Shown here: positions 1 through 12,457 of the stretch, piece by piece
Numbering within the stretch: position 1 is the first letter of the stretch
How the letters are laid out: every line of letters begins with the position of its first letter
From: Oxytricha trifallax
Taxonomy: Eukaryota > Ciliophora > Spirotrichea > Sporadotrichida > Oxytrichidae
Assembly: GCA_000711775.1 (NCBI GenBank)
Contig: ARYC01001457.1
Location: 1 to 64,000, forward strand
DNA length: 64,000 bases
Direction of reading: 5' to 3'
Notes under the pieces: model-generated
Databases searched by the model: none
What the model was told of the DNA's origin: nothing
What the model saw: only the letters and a program-made list of their open reading frames with translations
Program-made: the position numbers and the translations under genes

Positions 1-954
1 ACTGTATCGATGGGCAAGTCATGCATAAGATGATTCAGCAGCAGCTTCTTGTAGTGAGTCTTGATTTAACTCCAGTAGAATTCAATTCCATTAAATTAAG
101 GGCTATAAGGAACGTTGTATACAGAAGTTATGTTTAGCTCTTCATAAGCTTTCTTGTCTCCTTAGTCTTATGAACTTAAAGGTTATCAACAAACAGGATG
201 ATCTCTTGGTTACTATACTTCTCTCTGAGCTTATGTAGGAACTCTATATACTTCGCTCGCTTAATAGAGCGAGGGTGAATAACATAACTCTCTAGGCCTG
301 AATCTTCACTTATACCAGCTAAAATTGCGTGGGCGACTACCTTCACTTTTTAATCACAGACTTCTATATTATCATACTTCTTATACCAAGACTTATTAAT
401 AAAGGTATTGAAGGTAAATACAGCTTCATCAGCGTGTATGAACTTGATGTTATTAGTAATAGCTCTCTGCATTTAATCATATATATAGTTTAAATTATTA
501 CTATAAAATGGCACTGTAAAATCAATCACTCTCTTCACTCTGTTGACAGTCTTGAAAGTAATACCAGTTCTTCTATAAATGTTTGCTATAGTTTAAGGAG
601 AGATACGCATGTCAGGAAACTTGCGATGAAACATCACAGCTCGCTAGTCTAGTGGAAAGTGTGCCCAATACTTTAAAGTCTTCGAGTCACAGAGGGAGTC
701 AATATGGTGCTGTGAGAACTTTTATTTTCTTGCAGGATGCTTTCAAGTGCCTGAATAATAATGCTAAACAGCCAACAAGCAACGATACCTAACTGTTGAG
801 GCACTCTTGCGCAGGAGCTTTGCTATAGCAGAATAATTCATTACTGGTTTGACTTAGTCTATATTAATACTTGTACCATACCTAAGCTTAAGCAGTAAAT
901 CTAAATATTACTCATCATAAATAGACCTAAATTACGCTAATTTCTATTTCTCAT
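1..954 (-). CDS. TBE 42-kDa-type DDE transposase (partial, broken)
   Basis: IS630-Tc1/mariner-family transposase that acts on TBE ends. In Oxytricha, TBE transposases are known to take part in germline DNA elimination. The ATG is at 954, about 100 bp inside the terminal repeat, as in copy 2. The frame needs TAA/TAG as Gln and carries the HADEA block and a DNLSVHKT-type block with the second Asp. The last ~30 codons are beyond the window edge. A single-base shift occurs soon after the start, and an in-frame TGA lies in the motif SGT-stop-KHPAR near 746; the same TGA is present in copy 2. Confidence 0.88.
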
Positions 955-1055
955 TTTGCAATTTGACCTAATTTCTCTACTAACCCCAATAAGACCCAAC
1001 TATACCATTTAAATCAAAGCACTTATAAACCTCACTAAGAGGTTTTGGGGTTTTG
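1..1055. mobile_element. TBE transposon, right end (copy 1)
   Basis: The window opens inside a telomere-bearing element. Its terminus is the G4T4-type end at 1041-1055, the reverse complement of CAAAACCCCAAAACC with one substitution. ATT at 1056-1058 follows, fitting the 3-bp ANT target duplication of TBEs. The whole stretch aligns closely, in the same orientation, with 32127-33179 of the complete copy downstream, so only the transposase end of the element is visible. The left part lies outside the window. Confidence 0.93.
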
Positions 1056-1147
1056 ATTACTTTGAAAACTGTCTTCATGCTGTTCTCCATTCATACTTTC
1101 AGTCCCTGCATTTTAATCACTTATAACTCCTGTATCACTTTAACCAT
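1056..1147 (-). CDS. possible first MDS of a host gene cut by TBE copy 1
   Basis: Immediately outside the TBE end, a minus-strand frame from ATG 1147 reads MVKVIQELQVIKMQGLKV and then, after one TGA, MENSMKTVFKVI, right up to the ATT target site. It has the character of a coiled coil. If real, the TBE sits in it as an IES. Nothing further can be assigned because the other flank is outside the window. The call is weak. Confidence 0.25.
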
Positions 1148-1729
1148 AAATAAAATTTTATGTTCGAAATATACATCCTCTCCTGTATTAAATTAATTAA
1201 ATGACTTAAATCTGCAGCTTTTGATTTTGGATGATTATCATGCTTCTTCCTATATAAATTCATTTAAGCTTCAACTTTCATTTCAATTTATTTATAGAGA
1301 TTTTATTTGCATGTAACAAGACGCATAAATTTATTTGTACATAATTATGGTCATTTATTTAAGTATTCTTACTCTTCTAATTTGTTTGTGTGCATATTGG
1401 AATTAATTAATTCAACGTAATATTTGATAAAATAAGAAAGTATTTAATTAATAATTCTAGCGTAATTATTATTATACGAAGAACAAACTTAAGGTTTCAT
1501 AAATTAATCAAAAAAGCTGTGATGGTGGTGCAAATAATAAATAATCAATATGATTGATATAAATATACTTAAATTAATTACACTAAAACAAGCAATTTTT
1601 TATCGTTGTATTAATACATAGAATATAAAGTTTTAGCTGCGTTTAAATAGCTTTAATTTCAATATTGTAGAATGATATAAATTAAACAATGTTCGTAAAA
1701 TAGATATATGATTAAATAACATAAAATTA
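1148..1729. other. AT-rich intergenic stretch
   Basis: No frame with coding character is seen on either strand. The sequence is poly-A/T rich with TTAATTAA-type runs. It lies downstream of MOB1, which ends at 1730 on the minus strand. Confidence 0.6.
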
Positions 1730-2654
1730 TCATCCACAATATTGCCTCTAATTATTAGTAGGATTAGCGGATGGTGGCTGATTATTATAATATTTCTTCA
1801 TAGTGTGGGACTGCTCGCTCTCGTTCTTGCGCTCCTTGAATTATTAGATAAGCTCTGTGAGAGGTGCGATTTCCTTCTAGTCCACCAAGTTGAACTGATC
1901 AATGAAATATATAAAGTGCTTGAAGCAAGTGTTTAAGTGGGTCTCAGCAGATAACAACATAAAATACACATTTAGATTAAATAGTAAGAATCAACAATAT
2001 TTAACTTATCTTGGCTTATCTTTAAATCATTTATTTTAATTTCGTTGAATGTGCTGGAAATGAGTATGGTAGATGTGAGCAAAGACTCTGAAGAGTCTCT
2101 TGAAAATAACTTTTATAATTTTTATGAAATTTATGGGGAATGGCACTCCAAGCTGGCAAGGGAATATTTTTTCATTATTCAGTTAATTTTCAACCCAAGT
2201 CATCAGAAAATCGATATATTCTGATGCACTAACTTTCAAAGGTGTTTTCACATTCACTAAACTAATAATGCCAAAAACTTAAGTGGATCATGGAAAGTGC
2301 ACACAACCATATTTTAATTTATTTGTATTGTGACCATCAGCCCATAAGTATTCGTACTTAGGGCCTGCACTCATAGTAGGGCATGTCTCTGCATTGTAAA
2401 ATTCTGTGAGAATACCATATAGCACATTTATCTCGTTATAGAATTCAATTGTGTTAACAGCAAGCCACTCATTGAGATCCTCTCTAGCAGGCAGCTCCAC
2501 TGCCAATTGCAGGTTCCCTGTGCCGATTGTCATCCTTGCAATTTGGCGGAGTCCGTAACCCATAGAACCCTTCTGGATCTTCTTCTTCTTCTACTTGAAA
2601 GATTTGGTCGTGTCCAATCCTGAACTAGCAAACTCATTCTTTGGTTTTTCCATT
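1730..2654 (-). CDS. MOB1-family kinase activator, three MDSs
   Basis: MOB1 proteins bind and activate NDR/LATS kinases (Hippo/mitotic exit). MDS1 (about 2654-2305) starts at ATG 2654 with a Lys-rich leader and gives the MOB core: AVELPAREDLNEWLAVNT, YGILTEF, CPTMSAGPKYEYLWADG. MDS2 (about 2250-2040) gives VSASEYIDFLMTWVENQL, FKRLFRVFAHIYHTHF. MDS3 (about 1960-1730) gives THLNTCFKHFIYFIDQFNLVD and the tail, ending at TGA 1730. Two AT-rich segments between them interrupt the frame and are IES-like. The combined length of about 215 residues is normal for MOB1. The two zinc-binding His of HIYHTH are present, but the first zinc Cys of the family (TEFC) is Tyr here. The identification is certain; the MDS edges are approximate. 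Confidence 0.93.
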
Positions 2655-3920
2655 TTTCTTTTTATTCTTTTCAATCACTAATACTACTTAGAAAACAATT
2701 ATTCAAAATTTTATGGAAAGATTAGATCAATATTCGCTTATATTTATTTACTATAAAAACATTTTATCATTATCTCTATATACTTTTTAAAAATTAAAAA
2801 ACTAAGATCCTTAAATTTAATAATAATTAGATATTTCAAAAATTTCAAATACTCACTTTTAAGTTATATAAGTTGATTTCTTATACTAAAATATTTTTAT
2901 CTTTATGTCTATTATTCTTATTTTATTTATGACTCATTTATTATTGAATAGCATGAGTCTGACTGGTTGAGAATAGTAAAAATTAGAGAAAATAGAATAT
3001 AAATTTAGAAAATGTTTTCTTGCAATTAGAGAGACTTGAAGTAATAGTAGGATGTAGTGCAAAATTTTGAATCTAATGTTAGCAATAAATAACTGCATTC
3101 GAATCAATAAGAGCCCATTCCTTTCTCACATTCTTGTTTTGATTAGACATCACTTAATAACCAACATTCATGATTGTTAACTCATATTTAAATTTAGAGA
3201 AATTACTTATATATTCCAAAGAATGATTAAATAATCAAAATAAGTGATATTTAACTTATATTATTCATATAATATTAAAAATAGTTATGCTTATTAAAAT
3301 AGTCATAGGGAATAAATAGTTGTAATCAATAGTGAAATATGGTTTTAATTAAAAGTAAAATCATTTTTAAGATATAAACTTATATTAAATCTTATCAATA
3401 AAGTAACCAATTAAAATTGTTAAATGTATAATTATACTATGATTATTGGCTAAAACTATTACTCTTAAATAATATAATTAGGTATAATTAAATGAAAGTT
3501 AATATTAATAAAAAGTAAAACTAATTTATTTATACGAGCTAAGTCAAAAAAAATCAATTTCGACTTAGCTCGTCAAATTAATTAATATTTCTAATAAATA
3601 ATTATAAGAATTCTTAATTGTTGATTATTAAATACTACGACTTAAATATTCAAAATTTCTCTAATTATTTTAAGAAGAACTATTTTTCTGTTCATATAAA
3701 AACAAAGTGGGGAATCAGAAATCTTATTTCACCAGTTGATTAAAATTCAATAATTTCTTCATTTTATTGTGAAATAAGCGTTGCTGGACTTATCTATTTC
3801 TCCTGATTTTAAAGCAAATAAAGCATTTAAATAGAAAACTACTGCATATCTATTTACTGCTATAGACATGATAATTTTATTGAATTAACAAGTTATATAA
3901 AATGAATCAGTGAATTAAGG
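2655..3920. other. AT-rich intergenic stretch
   Basis: No supported gene. It separates the divergent MOB1 and kinase genes, so both promoters are probably here. Apart from the hairpin at 3534-3573 and many TTAATTAA-like words, nothing stands out. Confidence 0.6.
3534..3573. repeat. perfect 12-bp hairpin
   Basis: ACGAGCTAAGTC at 3534-3545 is repeated inverted as GACTTAGCTCGT at 3562-3573, with a 16-bp A-rich loop. It stands out because the surroundings are nearly pure A/T. No matching second copy was noticed in the window. The function is unknown. Confidence 0.75.
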
Positions 3921-3929
3921 CAGTTCAGA

Positions 3930-5496
<1,567 letters not shown>

Positions 5497-5813
5497 GTTG
5501 GCGAACTTAAGAAATAAGGAAGAGAATCAACTCGAGCTTAATGAAACTTAACTCAGAAAATCATTCTATCATGATCATAGGTTCATTTAACGATAAAGAC
5601 TTCAAGTAGAACGAATGAGTAAACTTATACAGAAGTATCGTCTGCTCATTCGATATTTAAATTTAATTTATACTATAGTATAATTGTGTGAGTTTTAAGA
5701 CTTAACTAGTAAGATATTTAGTATTTTGTAAACATTTTCATCAAAATTTTTTAATTAAATATTAAATTGCAGTTAATTCTTCTCGTTTTATGATTTTAAA
5801 TATTCATTGTTAA
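5497..5813. other. intergenic, convergent gene ends
   Basis: Lies between the kinase (+) and EMC7-like (-) gene ends. The open frame past the kinase TGA stays Glu/Lys rich to about 5640, so the kinase tail could extend if the TGA at 5494 is an error. Otherwise nothing is seen. Confidence 0.45.
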
Positions 5814-6558
5814 TCACATGATGGCATTTGATCTTTTTGCATTTTGTTGCATATCTTCCAATTCTTACTTGGGCATTCTCTTCATCATAAACATAAGCAC
5901 GGCTGAAACTCCTACCATTAGTGCCATAGGATTCTTCAAGTAGACTAATGAGTTGAATGGCTCTTAGATCTAACATTTTAAACCAAGCTTTAATCTTACT
6001 TCAAAATATTGAATTCTGTTTGATGGCTCTAACTGAAGTGGGTAAACAAGCTTGTAGTCTTTTCTGATTTGATATTGTACATGTATGCTTTAATTTGTCT
6101 ATTCTTTGCTACTTCATCGTTTTAATCAACATTTAAGATTTCAACAATCACCTATAAACACGTATTTTTAGAACCGTGAATTATGCATTTTATTGATTAC
6201 TGATTCATAGTGATAGTTTAGGTTCACAGCGTCAAGTTTATAAGTTCCGTTCTTAGGCACATAGCTATAAATCTTAAGTCAAGTCAAGAGCATATCAAAT
6301 ATTTTAGGTTATATCTTACATGTTAAAAGCACCAATATTGTTCACGAATCCTGTAAACTCCCCTCCATTTAGAATTACTTTAGCATTCGAATAATCTAAA
6401 TGTTTCAATCCCTTATCTAAGAAAATAATTAACATTGTAATTAAATTTATTTGGAGATTTATCTTACTGTTAATGACTCCTTAGATCATAAAAGAATTTA
6501 CTTAGAATCCAAAGATCAAACCTAGGAAAGTTTGTAGACAGATGCTCAAATATTTCAT
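5814..6558 (-). CDS. EMC7-like ER membrane complex subunit
   Basis: EMC7 is a subunit of the ER membrane protein complex, with a lumenal beta-sandwich and one C-terminal membrane helix. From ATG 6558 the first segment is a signal peptide (MKYLSICLQTFLGLIFGF). The next gives KVILNGGEFTGFVNNIGAF, matching the EMC7 block with G-E-Y-x-G-F and the F after G. VPKNGTYKLDAVNLNYHYESV then corresponds to the VPsGsYvvEv-Y-Fe-V block. After another insertion a segment reads IKAYMYNIKS. The last part has LKNPMALMVGVSAVLMFMM (membrane helix after NPM) and a charged tail ending at TGA 5814. Inserts (introns or IESs) lie around 6440-6480, 6230-6320 and 6110-6170, and a one-base shift is needed near 5970. Length is normal for the family. 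Confidence 0.8.
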
Positions 6559-6780
6559 GTTTGATAATATTTATAATTAATGATTATTACAATAAGATTT
6601 TATAATAACATAAAAATTAAAGTGGAAGGAAAATTTCAAACTAATTATATTGAAGTAATATAATTGATTATTCTTTATATACTTAAATTATTTGTTTTTA
6701 ATATATTTTCTCTTAACTTAAATTTATTATAATTAGAGCATAAAATCTAAATAATTTGCTATATGTTGCTTTATGAAAGT

Positions 6781-7749
6781 TCACAATCTTCTAAAAACAG
6801 AAGGGAACTCAGTCTTTAGATTTTTGAAATTAGTTGTAACAGAGGGAGTTGGGATAGATTTCTTATTATGAGTTGGCTTCCATCTTCCTTTGTCTTCAGT
6901 CTCTTCTTTTCCCTTTCTTGCTGCGAACTTCAGAGGGTCCTCTTTATATTCAGTGAATTTATCGAGAGTCTTGTTGTAACCTCTCTTAGGTGGATTTGAA
7001 GGCTTGAATGGTACATCATGAGACATGAGGGGTTGTCTGGGTGGTTGACCCTTTCTCAGTGGATAATCTCTGTCTTCACCGAATGTTTACTTAATAGTGT
7101 TGAAAGTTTCACGATGCTTAACTTTTTAAGAGAAAGGCTTTTCTCAAACCTTCTTCAAATGTTCTTCATGCTCTTGTTTTTCAAGCTATCGCTTTCTTTC
7201 AAATGGATCTGGAATGTATTCAATTTTTCCACCAAGTGTAGTTCCCTTTCCCACTAAACCTTCTTTGGTGGGTTGGTAAGGAAATTTATTGGCTTAATAA
7301 TAACTCCATCAGGACCCCTTTCTATTAATTTTCTTCTCTGTATAATCAGTCATATGTTATAAATCTGCTTTAACTCCTCTAGGAACTGATTTAGAAGGCT
7401 TGAAATTAAGTTCATGCCTTCCCTATTTGTAGCCATCTTTAACTGTATTTCTCATTGGAACTTTAGCTGCTTCCTTGAATAGATCACCAGTTGTAATATA
7501 TGAAGGCTTAGAAAATAGTACGCTCTCGATATGCCCTTTCTTTGGGTTCTTAGTGATGAAGTTACGGGGATCAGTGATTACATCACCATCGTTATCTTTA
7601 CATGCTTTCTTGGGTCCGAAGTAAGTATCATCTCCAATAGCATTAGAAATAGGTACTGAGAACATACAATGTCTTTGCTTTTAGGCCAAATTTAATGACT
7701 CCATGAATACTGAATCACGTATTGTCGCTTTCTTGTCGTCGGTTGCCAT
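6781..7749 (-). CDS. CFAP96-like (C4orf47 family) ciliary protein
   Basis: Family members are microtubule-associated proteins of cilia and basal bodies. The ATG is at 7749 (MATDDKKATIRDSVFMESLN) and the frame runs to TGA 6781, about 320 residues, with no IES seen. Family motifs in order are DTYFGPKKACKD, DPRNFITKNPKKGHIESVLF with FSKPSYITTGD, the NFKPSKSVPRG block, NFLTNPPKKG, TTLGGKIEYIPDPFERK and the C-terminal VPFKPSNPPKRGYNKTLDKF. In-frame TAA/TAG codons are frequent and read as Gln. Two compensating one-base shifts at G runs, near 7309 and 7262, put the NFLTNPPKKG block out of frame. An unshifted gene would be complete, so these may be sequence errors. Confidence 0.85.
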
Positions 7750-7981
7750 TAATTATCTTTAATAACAATAAAATTTAGGTGTAAATTCTTTTATCTTATT
7801 TAACATTAAAAATAGTTTTCCTTTCCCATTCTCAAATTTTTATAAAGTTTAATTTATTTTCAATCTAAATACTAATTGTATTACTTGAAACTCGCAGAAT
7901 TAACTTATCTATAATGAGAATCAGTAATTTAAAATAAAATCCTTTATTTAAATATAATCCTTTGGGTATTTTATTAATAAA

Positions 7982-10820
7982 ATGAGTAACAATAGCAGCA
8001 TCACTTAATCAAAATAGTAATCGATTGAAAGCAAGGTTAAATAGTTAAAATCTCAAAATATCTCAAATTATAATACTGAACCCTTATAAAACTTAAATTC
8101 TCACAGACTGAAGAGAGATTCTCTTGGGGAAAACCCAGAGCAAATAATTCTGAATAAATCTTTTGACTATAAAGCAACTCAGAGCAGATAGAATATAATT
8201 AAAACGCAAATTCTGGACAAAAAGAAACGTTATAATAGTTTAGACTAGGCAAGGTAACATCTTAGGGAGGTCATTCAAAAATCAAAGACTCATGTTAATT
8301 AAGCAAGAAATAGAGAACTTTTAAATATTAGAGAGGAAATGATGGCTAGAGATAATTCAAGAAGTTATATTGGAGCTTCAGAACAGTAGATTAATCTCAA
8401 TAACTCCTAAAATAATAAATAATCGACAAGGTCAAGTAAAGCAATTTCTAATCATAGCTATTGGAAATTAAAAGCTTTTAAAAATTCATTGCCTGAATAG
8501 AGTTCTGAAGGCTTATTTAATCAAAATAACTGAGTCATTTTGAGGTCGAGTGGAGGGAGTTGCTTTTATAAAATGCCAAAAATTAAGGTCTCTTCAAATG
8601 AAGAAGTATTCTAAAATCTTAAGAAAATTCTGGTTGATTTGAAAGACAATTCATCTCTTATGTTTCTAAGAGAAGAAGGAATTATGATAACAATCAAGCA
8701 GATATAAGCTTCTATCAATCTCAACTTCCAGACATAATTGTTGATGAGAAAAAGAAGAAACTTAAAGAGCAAGAGTAATAGCAAATTGAAAAGTCAATCA
8801 ATTAGTTTAAGACATTGAAAGATTTGAATGAAAGTCTCTTGAAATTGCCAAAGTATCACTCTCATACCACAAATAATTCTCCAACTAGACAATTGTCAAA
8901 GAAGACTATATTTTATAGTATCAGAGAGTCAAAAGCTAACCTATTTTTACGAAATGAAAGCATCGAAATCTTAAATCCCTTACTAGACAGAAAACCAAGT
9001 TAAGAACATGCAGTGTTTCACACTAATAACTTATTCTAGCTTAACTATGATAAATCTTGCTTGGAAAATTTTTATAAGTACAAGTCTGATATTAAAGACA
9101 AAGATGGCTTTAGAGTGAATATTAAGTCTTTTTATGACGAAAAATTGATTATCTATTTGGGAAGAGGCAGCTTCATTTGTAAAAATAACGAAATCACAGC
9201 TTAATATATCGGAGGTTTAAGTGTACATGCGAATAACGATATTCTGGAATTTGAAACCTAAAATATCAAGTGAGCTGGAAATTTATGTAAAAACCATACT
9301 TCAAGTAAAATTCTGCTTTAGACATGTCATACTTATTGAGAAGAAACGGTCATACCTTCCTTTATTATAAAGAGAAAATTCTAATATTTGAAGGAGAAAA
9401 AGGAATAACTATAGGACCTAGTTTGAGAGATTTAACAAATGATCTCTTGATATTAGATCCCTCAACGAATGATATTTTCAGATAAACTTATGATAGAGCT
9501 CTCCTGTTCAATAGAATTTAAAACAACCTATATACTAATTATTAGTAATCATATTAAGTTTTAAAAAAATCAATTTTATTTGTAAATACCAAAATGTCTA
9601 ACATTATTTCAGATTTTTAAACCATTAGTGTCTCTATAAAAGAATAAGTGAATTATGATGATTATCAATTTGTGCATATATTTTTTATTGAATTAAAGTT
9701 TTCTAATGTATCATCAAGCATTTATTATAGATGATAATCTGTATATTTTTGGAGGTTAAACCAATGGATCTAACCTTTAGATGAGCTGATTGAGATAGAT
9801 CTAAACATTTACGCATATTCCAAACAAGAAATTGAAAATATATAAATAGTTGGAGCAATTATGAATCATAGATGCTGCCCAGTATTTTACCCATCAAGAC
9901 ATCATAAAGATTCAAGAATTTCAATGAAAAAGCTTGCATAAGAAGTTAATTGGAGTGAATCAGAGCATTTCATATAGTAAGAAGGCATTTATTTGTTTGG
10001 TGGTAGATATAAATAACGAGACACAAGGCAGGCTTTTTGTTATCTATTCAATGTAGAATTTTCCAAAATTACATGTTTAATCTTTAAATGAAAGTGGCTA
10101 TAACTTTCAATATTCAATTCAAACCAATAAAGAGTTTCTTTGAGCCCTAAACCCAATGTGAATCTCCTCTAGCTAGATATATCCATTCTATGGATTATTA
10201 CAAACAAGGCAATCTCCTAGTTATAGTGGGAGGGCGAATTGATTATCTTCATGATTATTAAATCACATCACTCCAATAAAGTTATTCACAGTACATTCTT
10301 GATGATATTTGGATTTTGAAATTAAGCAATTTAAAATGGTAGAGGATTTTACCTTCAAATTAACACACAGAAGTAAACTAAAATAATTTAGTGCTAGTTT
10401 TAATTGAAATTAAAAATAATGTATATTTTAAGTTTACTAAAGCCAAGATTTAACTTTTGCTCTGTGATTTTGGGATCAACCTTAATAATAGCCGGAGGAA
10501 TAGGAAAAGATGTCAAGTTATTGAAGTATTACCAAGAAATTTAATTGGATTAGAACAAAATTAAGAAAAGGTCTTTAAATTATCAATAAATGAATAAGAA
10601 TAATAATTCAAGGTTGATAGATGGATTAAGAAACAATAAAGATTTTTGAGGTTGAGAAAGATTTCAATTATTTTTTAGATATTACAATAAAAATTCCAAA
10701 TTTTTAATAAATAAAAGTCCCTTTAATAAAGAGGGAAGTGAAAGTAAAGAATTAAAGAGTAAAATTCTAAAATATGAAGATTTTAATGAAATCAAAGCAG
10801 TAAAAACTATTATAATTATA
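7982..10820 (+). CDS. kelch-repeat protein with long Asn/Gln/Ser-rich N-terminus
   Basis: The ATG at 7982 opens a low-complexity, basic, coiled N-terminal half (MSNNSSITQSKQQSIESKVK). The C-terminal half has kelch blades: LYIFGGQTNGSNL near 9740, IYLFGGRYKQRDTRQA near 10000, and a VIVGGRIDYLHDYQ blade near 10220 followed by DIWILKLSNLKWQRI. Such proteins are usually scaffolds or adaptors. Inserts and frame changes occur near 8560, 8790, 9330, 9560-9720 and 10370-10430. Some are probably IESs and others single-base shifts. In-frame TGAs occur near 8531 and 9271 with coding character on both sides. No catalytic domain is seen. The 3' end is approximate. Confidence 0.75.
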
Positions 10821-10979
10821 TCATGATTTATCTGAGTTTTTAACTTTAATTAATAAATTAAACATTAGTTAAATTGATACTAGTATCTTTTGAAGATTAT
10901 TGAATTAAATCAATTATATATCTCATTTTATTTCATTAATGATTATAATTATTAATTAAAACTAAACTAAATAAGTATC

Positions 10980-11571
10980 TTGTGTCTGATAAATTTCTTC
11001 TGAAGTATAAAAATGAAATCTCACTTGACAACTTAACCACTTTCTAAGAAAGTTACAGATTTAAAAATACAAAAAATTTGCTGTAAGCTCTCACTCATGA
11101 AAACAGATTAATTTGAAAGTGAACTTACTAACATACTCAGAGAACCCAAGGTGCGTCATTTTTATGATATATTCAAGTGTATCTATATTTCATAACGCAG
11201 AGAATACTTTATATCAACAATTGATGTTGTCGTTTTTGAAACTTGAGTCTATAATTAACATCATTTTTAAAGAGATATTTCATTCACTCAGTGGTCAAAT
11301 ACATACCTAAGGATTTAATCTTAAAAGTATTAGTACAAACGATAGAGTTATAATATCAAGGTAATTCTTATTTGCATCATTAGCTTATTTTAAAGGAATT
11401 TTACAATTTTTATATATTCATTGACTTTTCATAAGCGGGATGAAGGTTTAAGGTGATGATGAAAAACATAAAACTCCAGGTGGCGTATTTCTCACACTAC
11501 TAAAGCAATCTAAAGAGTAAGTATTGAATTCATTCAATGAATTCCAGACTCATTTGAACTCTATATATTGA
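10980..11571 (+). CDS. PHAX-like snRNA export adaptor (RNA_GG_bind domain)
   Basis: The last part reads DDEKHKTPGGVFLTLLK, the hallmark of the PHAX RNA-binding domain, which in animals binds U snRNAs for nuclear export. Upstream in another frame ELTNILREPKVRHFYDIFK fits the PHAX segment with L-x-EPK, followed by an insert (about 11250-11430) before SGMKVQGDDEK. The preceding segment contains YRFKNTKNLLQALTHEN, which resembles the start of an RNase III domain. Whether it belongs to the same protein is unclear because the frames differ by one base. The end is TGA 11569-11571. The start is not located. Confidence 0.6.
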
Positions 11572-12457
11572 TAAATTAAAATAAAACAATAAGTATATTG
11601 TAGAGTGCCAGAAGATATCATTAAAAAAATTAATTAAAACTTGGAGAAGTAACAATCCAAAGATAAATGGCGTACACTTAAAATGATAAGTGCCTTAAAT
11701 ATCGATAAAATTAAAATGCCTCAAAAAGATAGCCTCAGTTGAACTCTATGTGAGTTGCCTCATTTATTATAGAATTCTACTTTGTTCTTAAAATTGATGG
11801 CAAAACATGTATTTTTGAACAAATTAATGTACTTTTAAAGTGTAATATCATGCGACTTGAATGATACTTAAATGTCAGAAATCATAAATAGTAACTAAAT
11901 ATAAACCTTACCATCAGATTAAAATATGTTTGTTTAAAACTAACAAACATGCAATAGTAAATAAAAGAGAGAAAGACTCAAATTGGATTGACTAGACTAT
12001 TCCAAGAATTTTTATATTTTGTGTATCTCTTATGAATTAAATCATATTTTTCAAAACTATTATTCTTTTATTTAATCTTGATATTTAATGAAAATAAAAC
12101 TAAGAAATATTTAATTATCATAAGAGTGTAAAATAATTAATTAATTGTAGGCAATTAATCTAAATAAAAACCATTATTGAATGATTGTATGAGAATTTAT
12201 AAAGAGAAACAAATTTAGGAAAAGATTATATTACAATATAAGCAACTTCAATACAAATTAACCTATCTACTAAAGTATTTATGAAGAAATAATTAAAGAA
12301 AATTTATTATGAAAAGTAAGTAAAAAATAAAAAAATTTGAGTTATTATACAATGATTTATTATTTGCATAAAATAATAGATAGTTTAAACATATAAAAAC
12401 CACAATTAATTTTGTATTATTTATAATTCTTTGAATTATATTATTTCCCGAATATAA
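11572..12457. other. AT-rich intergenic stretch
   Basis: No coding frame, repeat or RNA gene recognised. It separates the convergent ends of the PHAX-like (+) and BPI-like (-) genes. Confidence 0.55.

Noticed and set aside
7018..7257. 79-codon plus-strand frame
   Set aside because: Antisense of the CFAP96-like gene, whose motifs are clear.
11113..11310. 65-codon plus-strand frame
   Set aside because: It is a shifted frame over the PHAX-like segment; the LREPKVRHFYDIFK frame fits a known family.
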